A model generated the notes under the pieces. The model ran no database searches and had not been told where the DNA came from. It saw nothing but the letters and a program-made list of their open reading frames with translations. Positions 34,488 to 42,872 of a stretch of DNA of 64,000 bases are shown piece after piece (the stretch's first letter is position 1; each line of letters opens with the position of its first letter). The stretch lies in NCBI RefSeq assembly GCF_900089585.1, contig NZ_FLRH01000003.1:977001-1041000 (forward strand). Reading direction: 5' to 3'. Position numbers and translations under genes: made by a program. This DNA comes from Micromonospora sediminicola (GTDB taxonomy: Bacteria > Actinomycetota > Actinomycetes > Mycobacteriales > Micromonosporaceae).

Positions 34488-35171
34488 TTGAGCCGCGTAC
34501 TGGTGGTCGAGGACGAGGAATCGTTCTCCGACGCCCTGTCCTACATGCTCCGCAAGGAGGGGTTCGAGGTCTCCGTCGCCGCGACGGGTCCCTCCGCCCT
34601 CACCGAGTTCGACCGGACCGGCGCCGACATCGTGCTGCTCGACCTGATGCTGCCGGAGATGTCCGGCACCGAGGTCTGCCGTCAGCTCCGCCAGCGGTCG
34701 CACGTCCCGATCATCATGGTCACCGCCCGGGACAGCGAGATCGACAAGGTGGTCGGCCTGGAGATCGGCGCCGACGACTACGTGACCAAGCCGTACTCGC
34801 CCCGTGAGCTGGTCGCGCGGATCCGCGCGGTGCTGCGCCGGCAGAGCACCGAGACCAACGAGACGGGCGCGCCGACCCTGGCCGCCGGCCCGGTACGGAT
34901 GGACATCGAGCGGCACGTGGTGACCGTCGACGGCGCCTTGGTGCAGCTCCCGCTCAAGGAGTTCGAGCTGCTGGAGCTGCTCCTGCGCAACGCCGGCCGG
35001 GTGCTCACCCGTGGCCAGCTCATCGACCGGGTCTGGGGCGCCGACTACGTGGGCGACACCAAGACGCTGGACGTGCACGTGAAGCGGCTGCGCTCCAAGA
35101 TCGAGCCGGAGCCGTCCGCGCCGCGCTACATCGTCACCGTCCGGGGCCTGGGCTACAAGTTCGAGCCGTGA
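34488..35171 (+). CDS. regX3: OmpR-family response regulator RegX3/PhoP
   Basis: A 227-residue response regulator. The receiver domain (residues 1-118) has acidic VVEDEE, phosphoacceptor Asp52 in VLLDLMLPEM, and Lys in TKPYSPREL. The C-terminal winged helix (about 130-227) ends in YIVTVRGLGYKFEP. It uses a TTG start at 34488, supported by a strong AGGAAAGGA ribosome-binding site eight bases upstream. It is the output of the phosphate two-component system. A gene-poor 1-kb gap follows. Confidence 0.95.
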   Translation: MSRVLVVEDEESFSDALSYMLRKEGFEVSVAATGPSALTEFDRTGADIVLLDLMLPEMSGTEVCRQLRQRSHVPIIMVTARDSEIDKVVGLEIGADDYVTKPYSPRELVARIRAVLRRQSTETNETGAPTLAAGPVRMDIERHVVTVDGALVQLPLKEFELLELLLRNAGRVLTRGQLIDRVWGADYVGDTKTLDVHVKRLRSKIEPEPSAPRYIVTVRGLGYKFEP

Positions 35172-35498
35172 CCGTCGCGGCTCCTCACCCCGCCACCTGA
35201 CCGACTCCGGCCACGGCGGGCCGGGCCGCGCTGCCCGTGGTCTCCCGCCTCGTCGGCCCCCGCGTCGCATTGCTCCGTGTCCGCGTCGCGCCTGCTCACC
35301 CGTTTCGTGCCCGCACCTCCTCGCCGTCCGCCTCGCTCTCGGAGAGCTTCAAAGCGGTCTTCGGGCAGTCGTTGTTCGCCGCGAACGAAACTGTCGGCGA
35401 TCGTCGCGGGCTGCTAGGGGCCTGCTCGGGCGGGCGCGGGCCTCCGGTGTGCGGGGTGGTCTGAGGTTGGGCGGGCGTATCGCTCGTTGGCGGGCGGT

Positions 35499-35820
35499 GG
35501 GTGGAACGGGGTGGGCGTCTGCTGGGGCCGGATGCACCCACGGTGTTCCGCTGACGGGCTTTGGCATGCGCTGGGTGGAGCGTCATGGGTGTCTCGGCGG
35601 CCGGGATGGCCCCATGGTGTTCCACTGACGGGGCTGGCGCGCACTGGGTGGAACGTCATGGGTGTCTCGGCGGCCGGGATGCACCTATGGTGTTCCACTG
35701 GCCGGGTTGGCGGCCGCTGGGTGGAACGTCATGGGTGTCCGCGGCCGGGATGCACCCAGGGCGTTTCCACTGACGAGGTTGTCGCCCGCTGGGTGGAACG
35801 TCACGGGTGTCCGGATGCGC
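35499..35820. repeat. tandem repeats of about 73 bp, each able to form a hairpin
   Basis: Units begin at 35499, 35573, 35646, 35719 and 35791 with GGGTGGAACGTC or a close variant (periods 74, 73, 73, 72). Each holds GTGGAAC ... GTTCCAC as inverted arms with an inner ATGGGTG/CACC pairing and a loop rich in CGGCGGCCGGGATG. The 35172-36182 gap contains no credible gene apart from these repeats. Reading frames across them are artefacts of the repeats. Confidence 0.9.
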
Positions 35821-36182
35821 TCGCGGACGTCACCCGTCTGCGTGGGGTGCGGGTGGTTGTCCGGTTCGGTGGTGGTGGGCGGCACCCTGGACGCGGAATC
35901 GGCGTGGGCGGGGCGGCGTTGTAGACGGGTGAACGACCGAGCAGGCGAACACCCCCGAGCCGCCACCCCCGCCCCCGGCGGAATGACGGCAGGCCGCCGG
36001 TCGTTACACATCATCCCGGCGCCGCGTGCAGGCCCCCCGCCCCGCGAGCCAGCCGGACACCCCGGCCCCCGTGAGCTGACCCCCCAGCCCTCACGAGCCA
36101 GCCGGATCCCCCTTCAAGACTTCTCGCGCGCCTGACGGTGCCCACACCCCCCGGTGTGTTGACCCCCGAATGGAGCCCCCCG

Positions 36183-36734
36183 ATGAACACGATCCTGCGC
36201 AAGAGCATCCTCGGTATCGCTGGTCTGGCCTTCACCGGTGGCGTGTTCGCCGGTCCGGTCGCCGCCCACACCGACACCCCCGCCCACGCCGCTGCCAAGC
36301 CCGTCGCGGTCGCCAGCGTGCAGGGCGAGCAGTCCCGCATCACCCTGAACGACGAGCAGACCGCCAACGCCAAGGCGATCATCGCCGCCACGAAGAAGGC
36401 CGGTCTGCCGGAGCGGGCCGCGGTCGTCTCGATCGCCACCGCCCTGCAGGAGTCGAAGCTGGAGAACCTCGGCCACCTCGGCGACAAGAATGACCACGAC
36501 TCGCTGGGCCTGTTCCAGCAGCGCCCGTCCAGTGGTTGGGGCACGCCGGAGCAGATCACCGACCCCGAGTACTCCACCCTGGCCTTCCTCAAGGGCCTGA
36601 AGCAGGTCGACGGCTGGGAGAAGATGCCCCTGACCGACGCCGCCCAGACCGTCCAGGTCTCCGCCTACCCCGACGCCTACGCCCAGTGGGAGAAGCAGGC
36701 CACCGACATCGTGAACCAGCACTGGACCAAGTAA
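36183..36734 (+). CDS. secreted lysozyme/transglycosylase-like protein
   Basis: A 183-residue exported protein. A signal peptide of about 30 residues (basic MNTILRKS, hydrophobic LGIAGLAFTGGVFAG, cleavage near VAAHT) is followed by one domain. That domain has IATALQESKLENLGHLGDKND and SLGLFQQRPSSGWGTPEQITDP, the pattern of small goose-lysozyme-like folds, with Glu in ALQES as the candidate catalytic acid. It probably acts on cell-wall glycan outside the cell. It has its own strong terminator. Enzymatic activity is inferred only. Confidence 0.78.
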   Translation: MNTILRKSILGIAGLAFTGGVFAGPVAAHTDTPAHAAAKPVAVASVQGEQSRITLNDEQTANAKAIIAATKKAGLPERAAVVSIATALQESKLENLGHLGDKNDHDSLGLFQQRPSSGWGTPEQITDPEYSTLAFLKGLKQVDGWEKMPLTDAAQTVQVSAYPDAYAQWEKQATDIVNQHWTK

Positions 36735-36736
36735 GA

Positions 36737-36778
36737 CGTGAAGGCCGGCACCCCCAACCCGGGGTGCCGGCCTTCACG
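36737..36778. terminator. bidirectional hairpin terminator
   Basis: A perfect 18-bp stem (36737-36754 with 36761-36778) and a 6-nt loop CAACCC directly after the lysozyme-like stop. The convergent oxidoreductase gene ends at 36784, so the same hairpin can stop both transcripts. No T-tract is present, as usual in high-GC actinomycetes. Confidence 0.9.
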
Positions 36779-36783
36779 CGTAT

Positions 36784-37437
36784 TCAGCGCACGACCTTGA
36801 CGTTGAACAGGGGAGTGCCCAGCCGGCCGTAGAGGCGCAGCCAGATCGGCAGCAGCATCTCGGTGCCCCGTGCCGTGGTGATGTCGCCCAGGTCGATCAC
36901 GTCGGTGTGGCCGAAGCTGGTGAGCAGGTCGACGACCACCTTCTTGGCCTCGGCGTCGTCGCCGGAGACGAAGACGCTGTGGTCACCGTCGGCGAGCTGC
37001 CGGGGGTGCGTCATCAGGTCGGCCGTGAGCGTGTTCAGCGCCTTGACCACCCGGGTGCGGGGGAACGCCCGCTGGATCCGCTCGGCGAGCGAGTCGTCGT
37101 TGACCACCGACAGGGTGGGCGGAAAACCCTTGCTGAAGTCGAGCGGGTTGGCGATGTCGAGCAGGACCTTGCCGGCCAGGTTCTCCGCGCCCGCCGCGTT
37201 CAACGCGGGCAGGGAGCCGTCGCCGCTGGTCGCGTTCACCACCAGATCAGCCTCGGCCGTGGCGGCGGCGTGGCCGGCCAGGGTGACGCCGGAATGTCCG
37301 GCGGCCCACTCGCCCCAGTCTCCGGCCTGTGTGGCGGCGACGTCCCGGGTGCCGACGACGACCTCGTGCCCCAGCTCGGCCGTGCGAGCGGCGATGGCCC
37401 GCCCCACCATGCCGGTGCCCAGTACTGCGATGCGCAT
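36784..37437 (-). CDS. NADPH-dependent F420 reductase-like / coenzyme-binding oxidoreductase
   Basis: A 217-residue single Rossmann domain protein. It starts MRIAVLGTGMVGRAIAARTAELGHEVVVGTRD, the dinucleotide fold with a TR turn that favours NADPH. DIANPLDFSKGFPPTL and RVVKALNTLTADLMTHP follow, as in the NPdG/F420:NADP oxidoreductase superfamily. Many such actinobacterial proteins reduce other substrates. It is divergent from a TetR regulator, with palindromic operators between them, so it is very likely that regulator's target. Confidence 0.82.
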   Translation of the reverse strand: MRIAVLGTGMVGRAIAARTAELGHEVVVGTRDVAATQAGDWGEWAAGHSGVTLAGHAAATAEADLVVNATSGDGSLPALNAAGAENLAGKVLLDIANPLDFSKGFPPTLSVVNDDSLAERIQRAFPRTRVVKALNTLTADLMTHPRQLADGDHSVFVSGDDAEAKKVVVDLLTSFGHTDVIDLGDITTARGTEMLLPIWLRLYGRLGTPLFNVKVVR

Positions 37438-37499
37438 GTCGAATCCGTCCTCCGATTGCGGCGCGACGACGACTGCCACGCCCGATGCGACCGAGACTA

Positions 37500-37513
37500 A
37501 CAGACAGGTCTGT
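37500..37513. promoter_or_regulatory. TetR operator 1 in the divergent region
   Basis: ACAGAC-AG-GTCTGT is a palindrome between the divergent oxidoreductase and TetR genes. It is close to the TAGACAGACCxGTCTGTCTA-like sites of this TetR subgroup. Confidence 0.7.
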
Positions 37514-37540
37514 CTACTAGAAGGATGAGGAGACGTACCG

Positions 37541-37550
37541 GTCTGTAGAC
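37541..37550. promoter_or_regulatory. TetR operator 2 in the divergent region
   Basis: GTCT-GT-AGAC, preceded by ACCG, repeats the GTCTGT half-site of operator 1 and lies 26 bp before the TetR ATG. It is placed to block TetR transcription (autorepression). Confidence 0.55.
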
Positions 37551-37575
37551 TTCGCCGAACGACGGAGGAGGAACC

Positions 37576-38154
37576 ATGGCCCGCACGCCCGCCGGCACCG
37601 CCCGGGACCGCATCCTGGAGACCGCGTTCCGGCTGTTCTACGCGTACGGGCCCCGTGGCGTCGGGGTGGACACGGTGATCGCCGAGTCGGGCGTCGCCAA
37701 GGCCACGCTCTACAAGCACTTCCCACGCAAGGACGACCTGGTCCTGGCGTACCTGGACAAGGTCGACCTGGCCTGGTCAGGCGCGTTGCGGGACGCGGCC
37801 CGGGAGGCCGGTGACGATCCCCGGGCGCAACTCGTCGGCATGTTCGACGCGCTCGGCGGCGCCTGCCGCCGCGAGGGCTACCACGGCTGCGCGTTCATCA
37901 ACACCGCGGCCGAGTCGCCCGCCGGGAGCGCCGTGCACGCCCGTACCGTCGCGCACAAGAACGCCGTGCGGACCTGGGTGACCGACCTGGCCCGGCAGGC
38001 CGGGGCGGCCGAGCCGGAGTTGCTGGCCCGTCAGCTGACCCTGCTGCTCGACGGCGGGCTGGCCGGCGGAGTGCTCGACGGCGACCCGGCGGTCGCCGAC
38101 GCGGCGAAGCGGAGCGCACACGCCCTGATCGACGCGGCGCTCCCGAAGCGTTAA
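37576..38154 (+). CDS. TetR family transcriptional regulator
   Basis: A 192-residue repressor. The N-terminal helix-turn-helix (residues 10-57) contains GVDTVIAESGVAKATLYKHFPRKDDLV; the C-terminal ligand domain has EGYHGCAFINTAAE, as in the YcdC/TetR_C_16-like group. GGAGGAGG precedes the ATG. It likely represses itself and the divergent reductase gene. Its TAA stop (38152-38154) lies in the first bases of a GGGCCC-type repeat element. Confidence 0.88.
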   Translation: MARTPAGTARDRILETAFRLFYAYGPRGVGVDTVIAESGVAKATLYKHFPRKDDLVLAYLDKVDLAWSGALRDAAREAGDDPRAQLVGMFDALGGACRREGYHGCAFINTAAESPAGSAVHARTVAHKNAVRTWVTDLARQAGAAEPELLARQLTLLLDGGLAGGVLDGDPAVADAAKRSAHALIDAALPKR

Positions 38155-38203
38155 GAGGGGGCCCCTCCTCTACCGGAGGCGTTAATAAGGGGCCCTTCCT
38201 TAC
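38150..38203. repeat. GGGCCC-type bipartite intergenic element, copy 5
   Basis: The arms are GTTAAGAGGGGGCCCC-TCC and GTTAATAAGGGGCCC-TTCCTTAC, separated by ACCGGAGGC. Its left end supplies the TAA stop of the TetR gene and its right end (TTA at 38200-38202) supplies the TAA stop of the convergent Cys-rich protein gene, so the whole intergenic space is the element. Confidence 0.92.
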
Positions 38204-39030
38204 TCGCTGGCCGGGTGGGGGGCGACCTGGCCCTGGCGGAAGCGGGCGGCGCAGAGTTCGGCCAGCTTCGCGTACGCGGGCTCGCCGACCAGCGCGGTCA
38301 GCTCCGGCCCGTAGGAGAGGTACATCGGCTCGGCGCCGACGTGCGCGTCCGTGGACGAGGTGCACCACCAGTCCAGGTCGTGCCCGCCCGCGCCCCAGCC
38401 GCGCCGGTCGAACTCGGCGAGCGTGGAGATCAGCACCTTGGTGTTGTCCGGCCGGGTGTGCCACTCCTGGTCGCGGCGCACCGGCAGCTGCCAGCAGACG
38501 TCGGGCTTGTATTCCAGCGGGTGCACGCCGTCGCGCAGCGCCTGGGCGTGCAGGGCGCAGCCGCCGCCACCGGCGAAGTCGGCGTCGTTGAGGAACACGC
38601 ACGGCGCGTCGACGTCGCGGGTGGCGGTGCGCCGGGCCGGGGTCTTGCCGTCGACCGTGTCGTTCTCGGTCCAGTTCTTGAAGCCGCGGCGGAAGTGCTG
38701 CCAGGTCTCCGGCGTCAGCCGCTTGACCGCCGCCCGCACCCGCTTCTCGTCGTCGGAGTCGGTGAAGAACGCGCCGTGCGAGCAGCACCCGTCGGCGGCC
38801 CGCCCGGCGATGATGCCGTGGCAGCCCCGGCCGAAGACGCACGTCCAGCGGGACAGCAGCCAGGTCAGGTCGGCGCGGACGACGTGCTTCGGGTCGGCCG
38901 GGTCGACGAACTCGATCCACTCCCGCGGGAAGTCCAGCCCGACCTCGCGGCTGCGCGGGTCGTCGGGGTCGTCCACCAGCACGTGAAGCTCGATCTGCCC
39001 TGTCACCCGGACCAGCGTACGCGCGGTCAC
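38200..39030 (-). CDS. conserved Cys-rich actinobacterial protein (Rv0495c-like)
   Basis: A 276-residue cytosolic protein. It has clustered cysteines in [29 protein letters not shown] and [12 protein letters not shown], plus PDVCWQLP and [12 protein letters not shown]. The spacing resembles YkgJ/DUF3109-type zinc or iron-sulfur proteins, so a metal centre is likely. The position left of and divergent from ppx matches Rv0495c in M. tuberculosis. Function is unknown. ATG at 39030 was used; a GTG at 39006 (VTGQIELH) is possible. Confidence 0.75.
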   Translation of the reverse strand: MTARTLVRVTGQIELHVLVDDPDDPRSREVGLDFPREWIEFVDPADPKHVVRADLTWLLSRWTCVFGRGCHGIIAGRAADGCCSHGAFFTDSDDEKRVRAAVKRLTPETWQHFRRGFKNWTENDTVDGKTPARRTATRDVDAPCVFLNDADFAGGGGCALHAQALRDGVHPLEYKPDVCWQLPVRRDQEWHTRPDNTKVLISTLAEFDRRGWGAGGHDLDWWCTSSTDAHVGAEPMYLSYGPELTALVGEPAYAKLAELCAARFRQGQVAPHPASE

Positions 39031-39080
39031 CCCGCCCGGCCGGCGAGCCGACGAAACGTGTTGCCCCTAGGGTTCTTCCC

Positions 39081-40025
39081 ATGCGACTGGGTGTCCTCGA
39101 CGTCGGTTCCAACACGGTGCACCTGCTGGTGGTCGACGCCCATCACGGCGCCCACCCCTGGCCGGCCCACTCCGAGAAGGTGGTGCTGCGGCTGGCCGAG
39201 CAGATCGGTCCGGACGGCGCGCTGACCGACACCGGGGCGGACGGGCTGGTCAAGGCCGTCGGCATGGCCCGGGCGGCGGCCGACGGGCTGGGCGCCGAGG
39301 ACCTGCTGGCGTTCGCCACCAGCGCGGTCCGCGACGCCACCAACGCCGGCGAGGTGCTGGCCCGGGTCCGCGACGAGACCGGCGTACGCCTGGAGGTGCT
39401 CTCCGGCGCGGACGAGGCGCGGATGACGTTCCTCGCGGTGCGGCGGTGGTTCGGCTGGTCCGCCGGGCGGCTGCTGGCGATGGACATCGGCGGCGGCTCG
39501 CTGGAACTGGCCGCCGGCATCGACGAGCACCCGGACGTCGCGGTGTCGCTGCCGCTCGGGGCGGGCCGGCTCAGCCGGGAGCGGCTGGCGGTCGACCCGG
39601 CCGGCCTGCTGCCGCCGCCGGCCGAGGCCGTGGAGGAACTGCGGGCGTACGTGGACGCGCAGCTCGACCCGGTGGTGAAGCAGTTGACCGAGGTGGGCTG
39701 GGAGCGTCCGGTCGCGACCTCGAAGACGTTCCGCACGCTGGCCCGGCTGGCCGGGGCCGCGCCGTCCGGCGCCGGTCTCTGGGCCCGGCGCAGCCTGACC
39801 CGCACCGGGCTGCGCCAGGTGCTCGGGTTCGTTCGGCACATCCCGCCGGCCCAGTTGCCGGAGTTGGAGGGGGTCAGCGCGCAACGGGCCCATCAGCTCC
39901 TGGCCGGCGCGGTGGTGGCCGAGGCGGTCATGCGCCGGCTCGACGTCGACAGTCTGGACATCTGCCCCTGGGCGCTGCGCGAGGGAGTCATCCTGCGCCG
40001 GTTGGATCAGCTCGCGCCGATGTGA
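39081..40025 (+). CDS. ppx: Ppx/GppA family exopolyphosphatase
   Basis: A 314-residue protein of the sugar-kinase/actin ATPase superfamily. It has [17 protein letters not shown] at the N-terminus (phosphate 1), [14 protein letters not shown] with the catalytic-site segment, and [11 protein letters not shown] (phosphate 2). These enzymes hydrolyse inorganic polyphosphate or pppGpp. It is a short single-module form without the C-terminal HD part, like Rv0496. The TIM-barrel gene follows 75 bp later. The link to phosphate metabolism agrees with the nearby phoU/senX3/regX3 genes. Confidence 0.9.
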   Translation: MRLGVLDVGSNTVHLLVVDAHHGAHPWPAHSEKVVLRLAEQIGPDGALTDTGADGLVKAVGMARAAADGLGAEDLLAFATSAVRDATNAGEVLARVRDETGVRLEVLSGADEARMTFLAVRRWFGWSAGRLLAMDIGGGSLELAAGIDEHPDVAVSLPLGAGRLSRERLAVDPAGLLPPPAEAVEELRAYVDAQLDPVVKQLTEVGWERPVATSKTFRTLARLAGAAPSGAGLWARRSLTRTGLRQVLGFVRHIPPAQLPELEGVSAQRAHQLLAGAVVAEAVMRRLDVDSLDICPWALREGVILRRLDQLAPM

Positions 40026-40100
40026 TCCGTGCGGCCGCTCTGGGCGCTTTGCGGCTGCTCGTCCCGATGCCTCCTGGCGGGGGCGGCTACCCTCAGAGGC

Positions 40101-40907
40101 GTGACTTCCCGCGTCCCGGTGCTCCTGTCCACGTCCTCGGTCTTCCCCGAACGGACCGCGGCGGCGTTCCAGCTCGCCGCGGCGCTCGGGTACGACGGCA
40201 TCGAGGTGATGGTCTGGACGGACCCGGTCAGCCAGGATCCGGGCGCGCTGCGAGGCCTGTCCGAGCACTACGGCGTCCCGGTGCTCTCCGTGCACGCCCC
40301 CTGCCTGCTGGTCACCCAGCGGGTGTGGAGCGCCGACCCGTGGGAGCGGCTGCGGCGGGCCGCCGAGCTGGCCGAGACGCTGGAGGCGCCGACCGTGGTG
40401 GTGCACCCGCCGTTCACCTGGCAGCGCGACTACGCGCGCACGTTCGCCGACGGGCTCGACACCATCGCCGGGCGCTTCGGCGGGCTGCGCTTCGCGGTGG
40501 AGAACATGTTCCCGGTGCGGATGGCTGGCCGGCAGTTCGTGCCGTACGTGCCGGGCTGGGATCCGACCGACACCGGCTACGCCTCCTACACGCTCGACCT
40601 CTCGCACTGCGCGGCCTCGCACACGGACGCGCTGGCCATGGCCGACCGGATGGGCTCCGGCCTGGCGCACGTGCACCTGGGCGACGGCACCGGCGAGGGG
40701 CGGGACGAGCACCTGGTGCCCGGCCGGGGCGGCCAGCCCTGCGCGGAGCTGCTCCGCTCGCTGGCCGGGCGCGGCTTCACCGGCTCGGTGGCGGTGGAGG
40801 TCACCACCCGGGGCGCGAAGAGCCGCGCGGTCCGCGAGGCGGATCTGCGGGAGTCGCTGGAGTTCGCCCGGGCCAACCTGACCGCGCCCTCACCGGTCGA
40901 CGCCTGA
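40101..40907 (+). CDS. sugar phosphate isomerase/epimerase-like TIM barrel protein (Rv0498-like)
   Basis: A 268-residue xylose-isomerase-like TIM barrel. Metal and active-site candidates are visible as [45 protein letters not shown] and [10 protein letters not shown]. Its order after Ppx matches Rv0496/Rv0498. Substrate is unknown. GTG at 40101 ([15 protein letters not shown]) was chosen because homology starts there. Confidence 0.87.
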   Translation: MTSRVPVLLSTSSVFPERTAAAFQLAAALGYDGIEVMVWTDPVSQDPGALRGLSEHYGVPVLSVHAPCLLVTQRVWSADPWERLRRAAELAETLEAPTVVVHPPFTWQRDYARTFADGLDTIAGRFGGLRFAVENMFPVRMAGRQFVPYVPGWDPTDTGYASYTLDLSHCAASHTDALAMADRMGSGLAHVHLGDGTGEGRDEHLVPGRGGQPCAELLRSLAGRGFTGSVAVEVTTRGAKSRAVREADLRESLEFARANLTAPSPVDA

Positions 40908-40916
40908 GCCGCCCCC

Positions 40917-41117
40917 GCGCCGGTCGACGGCTCGACGGCCCGCGCCGGCCGACGGCTCGCGCCGGTCGACGGCTCGCGCCGGTCGACGGCTCGCGCCGGT
41001 CGACGGCTCGCGCCGGTCGACGCCCTGAGCCGGCCGACGCCCTGAGCCGGCCGACGCCCTGAGCCGGCCGACGCCCTGAGCCGGCCGACGCCCTGAGCCG
41101 GCTCGCGCCGGCCGAGG
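40917..41117. repeat. 17-bp tandem repeat tract (about 11 copies, two variants)
   Basis: Left part: repeated GGCTCGCGCCGGTCGAC. Right part: repeated GCCCTGAGCCGGCCGAC. Both are 17 bp and share the CCGGYCGAC half, which contains the SalI-like GTCGAC in the first variant. The tract fills the whole gap between the TIM-barrel gene and the convergent CGNR gene. Confidence 0.92.
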
Positions 41118-41118
41118 G

Positions 41119-41685
41119 TCAGATGACCGGGGAGAGCGGCTGGGCCGGCACCGCCTGCTCGCCGACCGCGGCCCGCTTGCGGGCCCGGTGCGCGGCCACG
41201 TGCGAGCGGGTGGCGCAGCGCTCGGAGCAGAACCGCCGGCAGCAGTTGGACGAGGTGTCCAGGTAGACGTTGCCGCAGCGCTCGTCCGCGCAGACGCCGA
41301 ACCGGGCGCTGCCGTACTCGCAGAGCCAGACCGACAGCCCCCAGACCGCGCCGGCCAGGTATTCGGAGGAGACCGAGGCGCCCCGGCTGGTCACGTGCAT
41401 GTGCCAGTCGGAGGAGTCGTGGCCGGAGATGCGCGGCTGCACCGGGAACGCCTCCAGCAGCGCGTTCAGCTCCGCCACCGCCTCCCCGTCCCGCCCCGAG
41501 GTGCCGTACGCGAAGACGTCCCGGAGGCGCTTCTGCGCCCGCCGGAAGATCGCCAGGTCCCGTTCCGCGACCTCGTCGCGCATCCAGGCGTTCTCGTCCG
41601 GGAAGAGGGCCCGCAGGCCGTCGAGGTCGTCCAGCCGGGCGTTGACGAGCTCGACCCCGGTCCGGGCGTACGCGTCGAAGTTCAC
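41119..41685 (-). CDS. CGNR zinc-finger domain protein (putative stress-induced regulator)
   Basis: A 188-residue protein of the CGNR/ABATE family. The N-terminal alpha-rich part (residues 1-120) precedes a C-terminal treble-clef-like finger, CADERCGNVYLDTSSNCCRRFCSERCATRSHVAAHRARK (given by its landmarks: CxxxxC, YLD, FCSxxC). The classical CGNR tetrapeptide reads CATR here. Members are presumed DNA-binding regulators. It ends at the border of the 17-bp repeat tract. Confidence 0.85.
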   Translation of the reverse strand: MNFDAYARTGVELVNARLDDLDGLRALFPDENAWMRDEVAERDLAIFRRAQKRLRDVFAYGTSGRDGEAVAELNALLEAFPVQPRISGHDSSDWHMHVTSRGASVSSEYLAGAVWGLSVWLCEYGSARFGVCADERCGNVYLDTSSNCCRRFCSERCATRSHVAAHRARKRAAVGEQAVPAQPLSPVI

Positions 41686-41704
41686 GACACCAACGGTAGA
41701 CGAC

Positions 41705-42871
41705 TCAGGGCAGACGCGGCGCGTCGATGTAGTGGGGCAGGAACCGCGCGTAACCGTCAGTGATGAGGCTCTCGCTCTCCCGTACCCCGGCGCCGGCCGA
41801 CCCGCCGTCCACGATCCAGCTGCCGAGCACCGTCCGGTAGCCGGCGAACTCGGGCAACGCGCGAAACTCCTGGTAGCAGAAGCCCTCGTCGCCGTAGATC
41901 CCCGGGTTGGTGATCTCGGTGCCGCCGGTCACGATGCGTACCGAACCGCCCTCCCGGCCGAGCAGCGGCTTGGCCACGTACTCGGTCATTCCGCGCGGCG
42001 AGTCGAGGTATGCCGGCAGCAGCAGCTCGTGGCCCGGGTACAGCTCCCAGAGCACGGCCAGCAGCGCCTTGTTCGACAGCAGCAGCTTCCAGGCCGGCTC
42101 GATCCAGGTGGTCGGGGTGCCCGGGTCCAGCGCCGGCCGCCCGTACGGCTCGGCGAGCATCCATTCCCAAGGGTAGAGCTTGAAGCAGGTGGTGATCGGC
42201 CGGTCGTCGGCGTCGACGAAGCGCCGCCCGTCCCAGCCGACGTGCTGGATCGGCATGAGCGTCACGTCCAGCCCGGCCTGGCGGGCGGTCTCGGCCAGGT
42301 AGCCGGCGGTGATCTGGTCCTCGCCCGACTCCTCCTCGTTCGACCAGAGCACGTGCACCCGGGGGTCGTGCAGCCCGGCGCCGATCTTGGCCCACGAGGC
42401 GGTCAGCCGCTCGTGCAGGCTGTTCCACTGGTCCGCGTCCGGGCGGGTGTCCTCCAGCCAGTACCACTGCACGATGCTCGCCTCGACCAGCGCGGTCGGG
42501 GTGTCGGCGTTGTACTCCAGCATCTTCGGCGGCCAGCTGCCGTCGTACCAGAGGTCGAACCGGCCGTAGAGCGTCGGCGGTGCCTCCCGCAGCGAGCGGG
42601 CGACCGCCTCGGCGGCCCAGTCCGGGATGCCGAACTCGGCGTAGCGGCGGCGGGCCACCACGTGCTCGGCGGCGGCGACGGACATCCGGTGCAGCTCCTC
42701 GGTCGCCTCCTCCAGCCGGAGCACCTCGTCCAGCGTGAAGGAGTAGGCCGCGGTCTCGTCCCAGTACGACATGATCTCGCCGTCGGGCAGCTCGGTGTCC
42801 ACGTACACCAGGCCCTGGGTCCGGATGGTGTCGTCCCAGTCGGGGCGCGGGGTGCTCGCCTCGCGGCGCAC
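41705..42871 (-). CDS. glutathionylspermidine synthase family (YgiC-like) ATP-grasp protein
   Basis: A 388-residue ATP-grasp ligase-like protein. It has RFDLWYDGSWPPKMLEYNADTPTALVEAS near residue 100, the family hallmark with metal-binding Asp/Glu/Asn, then KLYPWEWML, EPAWKLLLSNKALLAVLWELYPGH and VAKPLLGREG for nucleotide binding. It lacks the amidase domain of true GspS. Actinomycetes do not make glutathionylspermidine, so the product is unknown. The GTG start at 42871 is 1 bp after the stop of a small lipoprotein gene, the same pairing as ygiB-ygiC in E. coli. Confidence 0.85.
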   Translation of the reverse strand: MRREASTPRPDWDDTIRTQGLVYVDTELPDGEIMSYWDETAAYSFTLDEVLRLEEATEELHRMSVAAAEHVVARRRYAEFGIPDWAAEAVARSLREAPPTLYGRFDLWYDGSWPPKMLEYNADTPTALVEASIVQWYWLEDTRPDADQWNSLHERLTASWAKIGAGLHDPRVHVLWSNEEESGEDQITAGYLAETARQAGLDVTLMPIQHVGWDGRRFVDADDRPITTCFKLYPWEWMLAEPYGRPALDPGTPTTWIEPAWKLLLSNKALLAVLWELYPGHELLLPAYLDSPRGMTEYVAKPLLGREGGSVRIVTGGTEITNPGIYGDEGFCYQEFRALPEFAGYRTVLGSWIVDGGSAGAGVRESESLITDGYARFLPHYIDAPRLP

Positions 42872-42872
42872 G

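Noticed and set aside
32328..35270. A 980-codon minus-strand frame across phoU and the senX3-regX3 pair
   Set aside because: Only its last 214 codons (phoU from 32972) are real; the rest is antisense to the kinase and regulator genes.
35487..35924. A 145-codon frame with WVERHGCP repeats
   Set aside because: It follows the 73-bp tandem hairpin repeats; period lengths of 72-74 bp break the frame pattern between units, unlike a selected protein repeat.
35930..36182. A ydaO-type c-di-AMP riboswitch before the lysozyme-like gene
   Set aside because: This class often precedes cell-wall hydrolases in actinomycetes, so it was looked for. The conserved ydaO core motifs could not be found in this leader.
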